NCBI GenBank assembly: GCA_021296025.1
Contig: JAGWBF010000084.1
Coordinates: forward strand, 7,450 to 14,129
DNA from: Dehalococcoidia bacterium
Lineage (GTDB): Bacteria; Chloroflexota; Dehalococcoidia; Lucifugimonadales; JAGWBF01
DNA length: 6,680 nucleotides
Direction of reading: 5' to 3'
The position numbers were made by a program, and so were the translations under genes. The notes beneath the pieces are model-generated. The model was not told the DNA's origin, did no database searches, and worked only from the letters and a program-made list of their open reading frames with translations. This document shows positions 1 through 4,186 of this stretch, piece by piece; position 1 is the stretch's first letter; every line of letters starts with the position of its first letter.

Positions 1-558
1 ATGTTGCATGTGTGGCAGCAGCGCAACACATGGCTTGAGGATCGCCTTTCTAATCTCACAGTTTCAGGGTCAGACCTCAATCCTCGTGGCCCATACGATC
101 AGCAAATCCGCAGGCATGACCTGCTAGAGGGTCTCCCGGGAGACTTGTATGACTACATCATCATGGACCCACCATATCCTGGACTGGCCAACGGACAGTA
201 TAGTGTCTCGCCAAACGACCTAGCCAACATGAACCAGCATAACTGGTCACAAGCTATGCGATCCATCGCACTCGACTTCTACACCCAACAGCCGTCAAGC
301 GGACGCTGCACGGTCATCATTCCCAATAATCGCAACCTTGTAACTGGGCATAGAGACCTCTTCCCCGATGTGGTACGTAGCATATTCCGTGATGCCGGCT
401 ACCAACTCTACGACACGACTTACGCCTCTCGCCGTACTCAACAGAAGCAAGGCCGCAGGATGGCGATTCTCAACAACCAAGCACGACGAGCCCGCGTCCC
501 TATGACTGAGATTTCAGAAGTGCTGACATTCATCAAGGCAAGTCCCGAGCTAGCTTAG
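1..558 (+). CDS. DNA methyltransferase-like protein, C-terminal part (probably cut by the window edge)
   Basis: The frame is open from base 1 to a TAG at 556-558. It encodes a DPPY tetrapeptide (residues 56-59, in the context DYIIMDPPYPG), which is motif IV, the catalytic loop of SAM-dependent amino-methyltransferases acting on adenine-N6 or cytosine-N4 in DNA. An acidic residue in SGSDLNPRG (about 22-30) may be the end of a SAM-binding strand. The methyltransferase core normally has a glycine-rich motif upstream, and I see none, so the protein probably begins before the window; the ATG at base 1 need not be the true start. The last 60 residues are basic and give no recognisable domain. The gene has lower G+C than the pyrimidine genes to the right and lies next to decayed small genes, which suggests an acquired modification gene. 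No restriction enzyme is visible. The class (N4 or N6) cannot be decided here. Confidence 0.6.
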   Translation: MLHVWQQRNTWLEDRLSNLTVSGSDLNPRGPYDQQIRRHDLLEGLPGDLYDYIIMDPPYPGLANGQYSVSPNDLANMNQHNWSQAMRSIALDFYTQQPSSGRCTVIIPNNRNLVTGHRDLFPDVVRSIFRDAGYQLYDTTYASRRTQQKQGRRMAILNNQARRARVPMTEISEVLTFIKASPELA

Positions 559-602
559 TAGGTGGTGTTCTTAGAGTACATCAATGCCGATTCCAGGATG
601 TT

Positions 603-800
603 ATGAACATGAACTTGCCAGAAGAGCTTACAGTACCCCAGGCGGCCTCTTACCTCAAGGTAAGTGAAGAGACCGTTTGGCGCAATATAGGTGCAGAGCG
701 CCTAAAGGCGTTGTGGAGGGGAACCTAATAGTTCATTCACCGAGATGTCTTTATGATTTTCGCTAACAGCTATGATTCGAAGACTGGCAAGATTTGGTAG
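603..800 (+). pseudogene. Decayed excisionase/MerR-type helix-turn-helix gene with tandem in-frame stops
   Basis: From ATG 603 the frame encodes a typical small HTH_17 protein start: LTVPQAASYLKVSEETVWR, followed by a GAERLKALWRG segment. This is the helix-turn-helix and recognition-helix pattern of excisionases and MerR-like DNA-binding proteins. The frame then meets TAA (726-728) and TAG (729-731). Past the two stops the same frame resumes the expected C-terminal wing, FIHRDVFMIFANSYDSKTGK, and ends at TAG 798-800. Homologous sequence on both sides of the stops in one frame shows a gene broken by point changes rather than a natural 41-residue protein. A short 41-residue product could still be made. 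An intact version would be about 65 residues, normal for this family. Proteins like this usually serve integrative elements or act as small regulators, which fits the accessory look of this end of the window. Confidence 0.6.
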
Positions 801-822
801 ATGCTCTAACGCGGGGGTTAAT

Positions 823-936
823 ATGGCTACGATCTATCGCTGGCAACATGGCCGGATAGAGATTACAAGGGCTGAACTGACAGACATAGGCTTTTTGACC
901 CAAGAGCCTCCGGCCATTCCGTTTCTTGACTCAGCT
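823..936 (+). pseudogene. Possible second helix-turn-helix fragment
   Basis: In the frame starting at ATG 823 the sequence reads MATIYRWQHGRIEITRAEL and then a DIGFL segment. The string ATIYRW followed by a GRIE turn is common in HTH DNA-binding proteins (recognition helix followed by a wing). There is no convincing first helix upstream and no good ribosome binding site, and the frame soon runs antisense into the higA relic. It may be a scrap of a regulator gene that decayed with its neighbours, or a chance resemblance. The stretch 801-934 holds nothing else I can recognise. Confidence 0.2.
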
Positions 937-1231
937 AAGCCACAGGCTGAGGCTGGTATGGCTCGACCCGTATCCGGTCTTCACCCTTGCGCGCTTGTGC
1001 AAGGTCTTAGGTGGTCTGGCGACGCAGCCAAAAATCCACGTTGGACCATCCAGCCTTCTCAAGGCGAATGGCCATGTCGGGTGAGATGGCGGCGTGGCCG
1101 TTCAGAACACGAGAGAGCGTATGGCGAGCAACACCCAGAACCCCGGCTGCCTCGGTAACATTCAGGCCAAGAGGATCAAGACGTTTCTCCCTGATGCTGC
1201 GGCCCGGATGGGGAGGATTCTTCATAGCCAT
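935..1231 (-). pseudogene. higA: HigA-family antitoxin gene broken by one nonsense codon
   Basis: Starting at ATG 1231 (minus strand), the frame begins with MKNPPHPGRSI, the signature start of HigA/VapI antitoxins. It continues with an XRE-type helix-turn-helix at residues about 24-46 (VTEAAGVLGVARHTLSRVLN) and the family segment SPDMAIRLEKAGWSN near 50-64. The open frame stops at TAA 1009-1007 (codon 75). Past this stop the same frame reads DLAQARKGEDRIRVEPYQP and ends at TAG 937-935, which is the expected HigA C-terminus. The family typically has Tyr before DL, so one base change (TAC or TAT to TAA) explains the break. Full length would be 97 residues plus the mutated codon, the usual size. 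A ribosome binding site AGAGGA lies 7 bases before the ATG, inside the end of the redoxin frame. No higB toxin gene adjoins it, so it is an orphan. A 74-residue DNA-binding repressor could still be produced. Confidence 0.75.
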
Positions 1232-1763
1232 GGTCTCTTCCTCTTCTCAGCTCCTCCAACAGGACATTCACGTCGGCCTGGTCCTGGGACTTGGAGGCGG
1301 GGTGGGAGTATTTCAGCAGCCCATCCTGGCTGATGATGAAATCGCCCCCCAGCTGCATGATGTCGCCGTGCCCTGCCCACACCCACCTACCCTTGAACAG
1401 CAGTCTAAGGAACTGTAGCGCCGCTCCCAGATTGAACACATCCCCGAAAGACCCTCTGCGAACGCCATATGCCCGGTATGTCTCCAGCCCGGGATCTGAC
1501 AGGATAGGGAATGGGAGGCGCATATCTTCAACCTGCTTCTTCAACCTCTGCAGAGGTTCGAAGGAAACGGCGACAACGTCGGCCCCCAGCTCTCTGATCT
1601 CCTCGTAGCTCTGCTGCAACTGCAGCAGGTGGTCCCGCCCGGCAAGTCAGCAGTTGTGCCGGGAGAAGACCAGAACGACCCAGCGCCCCAGCATGCTGCT
1701 GAGGGCGACCTGATCGCCGGCGGTGGACTCCAGGCGGAAGTCGGGAGCATGCTGTCCTTGCAT
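1176..1763 (-). CDS. Peroxiredoxin-like (AhpC/TSA-type) protein, candidate selenoprotein with Sec encoded by TGA at codon 39
   Basis: From ATG 1763 (Shine-Dalgarno AAAGG with 8-base spacing) the frame opens with QHAPDFRLESTAG and then GRWVVLVFSRHNC, the first strands of a thioredoxin-fold peroxiredoxin-like protein. Codon 39 is TGA (1649-1647). The frame then continues without a stop for 156 codons, starting LAGRDHLLQL and running through GADVVAVSFEP, LPFPILSDPGLETYRAYG and LGGDFIISQDG, all typical of this redoxin family. Families of this kind carry CxxC-R-x-H at the active site. Aligned without gaps, the TGA sits at the first (peroxidatic) Cys and Gly42 at the second. A stem-loop follows the TGA (separate entry). 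The expected role is thiol- or selenol-based reduction of peroxides or disulfides in the cytoplasm; no signal peptide is seen. The last ~20 residues overlap the start of the higA relic and look non-native. The alternative is a pseudogene interrupted by a nonsense codon; selenium machinery cannot be seen in this window. Confidence 0.55.
1611..1649 (-). promoter_or_regulatory. Candidate bacterial SECIS element: TGA codon plus downstream hairpin
   Basis: On the mRNA the UGA (1649-1647) is followed by C. After 18 bases comes CUGCUGCAGUUGCAGCAG (1628-1611). This folds as a perfect 7-bp stem with an AGUU loop; the arms are complementary over 8 bases. The loop begins 25 bases after the UGA and has G at its second position. 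Bacterial SECIS hairpins, as I recall the published model, have a short apical loop about 16-37 bases after the UGA with a G among the first loop bases, so the geometry fits. The same sequence encodes Leu-Leu-Gln-Leu-Gln-Gln, and CTG/CAG codons are self-complementary, so chance is a real alternative. Confidence 0.4.
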
Positions 1764-1822
1764 CGATCCAGCCTTTCTGCTGTGGGGCGGGTGCTGACTG
1801 GGTACGCGTCTCCGGGATTCGT

Positions 1823-1851
1823 TTCTTCGCAGGTCTGCGTGACTATATAAT
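1823..1851 (+). promoter_or_regulatory. Promoter of the amidohydrolase gene, probably giving a leaderless mRNA
   Basis: A perfect -10 box TATAAT lies at 1846-1851. A weak -35-like TTCTTC is at 1823-1828, with a 17-base gap. The start codon begins only 10 bases after the -10 box, so transcription should start within a few bases of the ATG. No Shine-Dalgarno sequence is seen in the intervening CCTACCCACA. The intergenic region is shared with the divergent redoxin gene. Confidence 0.45.
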
Positions 1852-1861
1852 CCTACCCACA

Positions 1862-2701
1862 ATGATAATCGATTTCCACACCCACATATTCCCTCCCGTC
1901 TTTCGGGACGTTCGACAACGGTACCTGGAGCTGGACGCCACCTTCGCAGCCCTCTACTCAAACCCCAAGGCCAAGCTGGCCACTTCCGGAGAGCTGGTGG
2001 CCTCCATGGACGAAGCTGAAGTAGATAAGTCGGTCGTCATGGGGGTGGGCTGGACCAACCCAGAGGTAGCTAAGGAAGCCAACGACTACATCATCGAGTC
2101 GGTGGGCGCGTACCCTTCCAGGCTCATTGGCTTCTGCTCCGTCAATCCGGCCTGGGGCTCAGCAGCCGTGGAAGAGGCGGAACGGTGCGCCGATGCAGGC
2201 CTGCGGGGCATCGGGGAGCTTCACGCCGACTCCCAGGGATTCGACGTAGCTGACCGGGCGGCGCTGGCACCTCTAATGGACTTGGCGAACCGGCGAGGGC
2301 TCCAGGTCCTTGTGCACGGGTCTGAGCCCGTTGGCCATAAATATCCGGGCAAAGGGACCACCACTCCCGACCTGCTGTACAGGATGGTGCGGAACTTCCC
2401 CGACAACGTTATAGTTTGCGCCCACTGGGGCGGGGGCCTTCCCCTGTACACCCTCATGCCCGAGCTGGCAGCCGAGCTAAAGAATGTTTACTTCGACTCG
2501 GCGGCGTCACCCTTCCTGTACCACCCCGCAATCTACTCCACCGTCTCGGATGTGGCAGGCCCTGAGCACATCCTGTTTGGCACCGACTATCCCCTGCTCT
2601 CCTACAAGCGCTCCCTGGAGCACCTTAAGGAGGCCCACCTGTACCCGGAACACCGTGAGCGCATCCTGGGAAAGAACGCCCAGGAACTGCTGGGCCTCTA
2701 G
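1862..2701 (+). CDS. Amidohydrolase family 2 (TIM-barrel metal-dependent hydrolase)
   Basis: The 279-residue protein opens with IIDFHTHIFP, giving the metal-binding HxH pair (His6, His8). Further metal or acid-base residues appear in order: Glu119 (GIGELH), His152 (VLVHGSE), His188 (CAHWGG) and Asp242 (FGTDYP). This order and the length of about 280 match the amidohydrolase_2 group, which includes ACMSD-like decarboxylases and many hydrolases of unknown substrate. The protein is a predicted cytoplasmic (beta/alpha)8 barrel with a divalent metal. It has no signal peptide or membrane segment. The substrate cannot be read from sequence. The start at ATG 1862 is favoured because HxH must lie at the N-terminus and a TATAAT box sits just upstream. 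It is followed after 20 bases by thpR, probably in the same transcript, although no shared function is evident. Confidence 0.85.
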   Translation: MIIDFHTHIFPPVFRDVRQRYLELDATFAALYSNPKAKLATSGELVASMDEAEVDKSVVMGVGWTNPEVAKEANDYIIESVGAYPSRLIGFCSVNPAWGSAAVEEAERCADAGLRGIGELHADSQGFDVADRAALAPLMDLANRRGLQVLVHGSEPVGHKYPGKGTTTPDLLYRMVRNFPDNVIVCAHWGGGLPLYTLMPELAAELKNVYFDSAASPFLYHPAIYSTVSDVAGPEHILFGTDYPLLSYKRSLEHLKEAHLYPEHRERILGKNAQELLGL

Positions 2702-2721
2702 AAGGCTTGCGAGGGACGGAT

Positions 2722-3297
2722 TTGCGCACATTCATCGCCGCCGACATCCCGGACGAAGCGAGGGAAAGCCTGGCGTCTTTCCTTTCCCATCTGCGGGCCA
2801 TGGAAATTGAGAAGCTACGATGGGTACAGCCCGAGGCCATCCACCTGACGCTGAAGTTCCTGGGGGAGATCGACCAGGAAATGGCGAGGCCGGTGCTTTC
2901 GGCCATGAGGGAATGCTGTGCCGGCGCATGCTCCTTCCATCTGGCCACCGGCGAGTTGGGCTGCTTTCCAAACCGCAGGTCTCCCCAGGTGGTCTGGCTG
3001 GGCCTGGAAGGGGAAGTAGGAACCCTTGAACTTCTTCAGACGAGGCTGGACGAGGAGCTGCATCGCTCTGCGGGCCTGTCCCTGGAGGGACGTCCATTCA
3101 GGCCCCACCTGACCCTGGCCAGGGTGCGAAGGGGGGCGTCGGAGACCGAGCGGCAGCAGATATGGGAGCGCATTGAGGCCACCCCGCCTCTCAAGACAAT
3201 CAGCTGGACGGTGTCCCATCTATCCCTGGTGCACAGCACCCTGCGCCCGCAGGGTCCCGAGTATCGGACCTTAGGGTCGGCGCCGCTCGCGGGGTAG
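2722..3297 (+). CDS. thpR: RNA 2',3'-cyclic phosphodiesterase (2'-5' RNA ligase family)
   Basis: This is a 191-residue member of the 2H phosphoesterase superfamily with both catalytic HxTx motifs: HLTL at residues 41-44 (AIHLTLKFLG) and HLTL at 129-132 (RPHLTLARV). Each His-Thr pair contributes to a symmetric active site. Enzymes of this family open 2',3'-cyclic phosphates at RNA ends, and historically were described as reversibly ligating tRNA halves through 2'-5' bonds. The length matches the usual 180-190 residues. I chose TTG 2722 because it gives the standard family start (M)RTFIAADIP and has GAGGGA (2711-2716) 5 bases upstream. The in-frame TTG at 2707 would add five residues and has poor spacing. 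The gene sits 20 bases behind the amidohydrolase stop, which suggests co-transcription. The RNA target in the cell is not known for most such bacterial proteins. Confidence 0.9.
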   Translation: MRTFIAADIPDEARESLASFLSHLRAMEIEKLRWVQPEAIHLTLKFLGEIDQEMARPVLSAMRECCAGACSFHLATGELGCFPNRRSPQVVWLGLEGEVGTLELLQTRLDEELHRSAGLSLEGRPFRPHLTLARVRRGASETERQQIWERIEATPPLKTISWTVSHLSLVHSTLRPQGPEYRTLGSAPLAG

Positions 3298-3430
3298 GGG
3301 GGAGTTTAGGTGTGTGGGCCCCTCTTTTGGAAGAGAGCCTTCTTAGGGTGCATTTCGGTCGAAAGAACTATATGATCGGCGAAGCTAGGTTGGCCGCTGA
3401 GCATGCAGGTAAGTCAGCCGGGACGTTCTT

Positions 3431-3709
3431 ATGATCCGGTCGTTTGCGGATAGGGATACCCAGGAGCTGTTCTACTCGGAGAGAAGCCGACGATTCTCAG
3501 CGGTGGCTCGAGTGGCGCTTAGAAAGCTGATCCAGATGAACCAGTCTACTATTCTCAGCGATCTGGCCGCTCCGCCTGGCAACGACCTGGAGGCCCTGAC
3601 GGGTAGGCAAACAGGATTCCACTCCATACGTATCAACGAACAGTGGCGTATTGTCTTCCCTTGGACTGAATCAGGGCCGGAGATGGTGGCAATCGTGGAC
3701 TATCATTGA
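3431..3709 (+). CDS. higB: HigB-family toxin (RelE superfamily mRNA interferase)
   Basis: The 92-residue protein begins MIRSFADRDT and carries the characteristic HSIRINEQWRI block at residues 64-74, followed by VAIVDYH at the C-terminus. These are signatures of HigB toxins, RelE-fold ribosome-dependent RNases that cut mRNA in the A site. The basic and aromatic residues expected for RNA contact (Arg67, Arg73, His92) are present, so it looks intact and potentially active. GGGA lies 7 bases before ATG 3431 as a modest ribosome binding site. Toxin-first order with the antitoxin 32 bases downstream is typical of hig loci. The 133 bases upstream hold no clear strong promoter; TATGAT at 3371-3376 is a possible -10 box. 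It lies between the thpR operon and pyrB, a plausible insertion site for a small addiction module. Confidence 0.9.
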   Translation: MIRSFADRDTQELFYSERSRRFSAVARVALRKLIQMNQSTILSDLAAPPGNDLEALTGRQTGFHSIRINEQWRIVFPWTESGPEMVAIVDYH

Positions 3710-3713
3710 CAAT

Positions 3714-3742
3714 TGTTCTATAACGCAATACGTTATAGAACA
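3714..3742 (+). repeat. Perfect 12-bp inverted repeat between higB and higA, candidate HigA operator
   Basis: TGTTCTATAACG (3714-3725) and CGTTATAGAACA (3731-3742) are exact inverted copies around the spacer CAATA. The second arm ends on the A of the higA start codon. A perfect -35 hexamer TTGACA (3706-3711) overlaps the higB stop just before the repeat, with only a weak -10 (TACGTT, 3729-3734) at 17-base spacing. HigA antitoxins are dimeric XRE-type repressors that bind such palindromes, so an autoregulatory operator for an internal higA promoter is the simplest reading. In RNA the same sequence would form a strong hairpin over the translation start, with no Shine-Dalgarno visible. Confidence 0.7.
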
Positions 3743-4038
3743 TGGACAATCCCATCACACCAGGCGAGATTCTATTGGAGGAGTACCTGAAGCCCTTGGG
3801 TATCTCCCAGAACGCCATGGCCCGCGCTATCGGGGTATCGCCCCGAGCCGTCAACGAGATCGCCCTGGGCAAGCGCTCCATTACACCCGCTATGTCCATC
3901 CGTTTCGGGGCCTTCTTTGGCCAGTCGGACCAGTTTTGGCATGGTTTACAGGTGGAGTGCGATTTCCGCAGTTTGGCCGGCCAAAGGCCCGCTCTTATCG
4001 CCGATATCCAGCCGGCATCGACATTGACAAAAGTCTAG
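3742..4038 (+). CDS. higA: HigA-family antitoxin (XRE-type helix-turn-helix)
   Basis: The 98-residue partner of HigB starts MDNPITPGEILLEEYLKPLG, the standard HigA opening. It has a helix-turn-helix at about residues 21-44 (ISQNAMARAIGVSPRAVNEI), the conserved ALGKRSITPAMSIR stretch, and FWHGLQ near 65-70. HigA neutralises HigB by binding it and represses the operon through its DNA-binding domain. No Shine-Dalgarno precedes ATG 3742; the preceding bases belong to a perfect palindrome, so translation may be leaderless from an internal promoter or coupled to higB. The protein is clearly different in sequence from the broken HigA-type gene at 935-1231, so the two are not recent duplicates. The start is fixed by the family N-terminus. 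Confidence 0.92.
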   Translation: MDNPITPGEILLEEYLKPLGISQNAMARAIGVSPRAVNEIALGKRSITPAMSIRFGAFFGQSDQFWHGLQVECDFRSLAGQRPALIADIQPASTLTKV

Positions 4039-4092
4039 AAGCTCCCGAAGGCGGCGTCGGTCAGCCGAATTAGACGCGATTCAACCCCTATA

Positions 4093-4121
4093 TTGTTGAC
4101 CCCATTGTCCTGTGCTACGAT
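4093..4121 (+). promoter_or_regulatory. Possible pyrB promoter
   Basis: TTGTTG (4093-4098) and TACGAT (4116-4121) are 17 bases apart in the 148-base gap between higA and pyrB. A better -35 match, TTGACC (4096-4101), overlaps but would be only 14 bases from the same -10. The following ~60-base leader contains only a weak hairpin (CTTCC/GGAAG around 4135-4152) and no evident attenuator or PyrR-type site. pyrB has AAGGGG 10 bases before its ATG as ribosome binding site. Confidence 0.35.
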
Positions 4122-4186
4122 GTTAATTAGCCCTCTTCCAAGCCACCGGAAGCTGTCTATCGCTAAGCTGAAGGGGCATCCTGTCC

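Noticed and set aside
1011..1608. Plus-strand frames of about 105 to 135 residues opposite the redoxin and higA relic
   Set aside because: Family motifs lie on the minus strand; the plus-strand translations are low-complexity shadows.
1620..1660. Explaining the TGA in the redoxin by a pair of compensating indels that would restore a CxxC motif
   Set aside because: A one-base loss plus a four-base CGGG duplication would be needed, whereas the gap-free alignment already puts the TGA on the catalytic Cys column.
2815..3219. 134-residue minus-strand frame inside thpR
   Set aside because: It is opposite the two HxTx motifs of thpR and has no domain signal or ribosome binding site.
3322..3335. 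Hairpin CTCTT-TTGG-AAGAG after thpR as a terminator
   Set aside because: Only five mostly A-T pairs and no following T run, so it is not a convincing intrinsic terminator.
3372..3434. 20-codon frame whose stop overlaps the higB ATG as ATGA, a possible leader peptide
   Set aside because: No Shine-Dalgarno, no recognisable composition, and such short frames are expected by chance.
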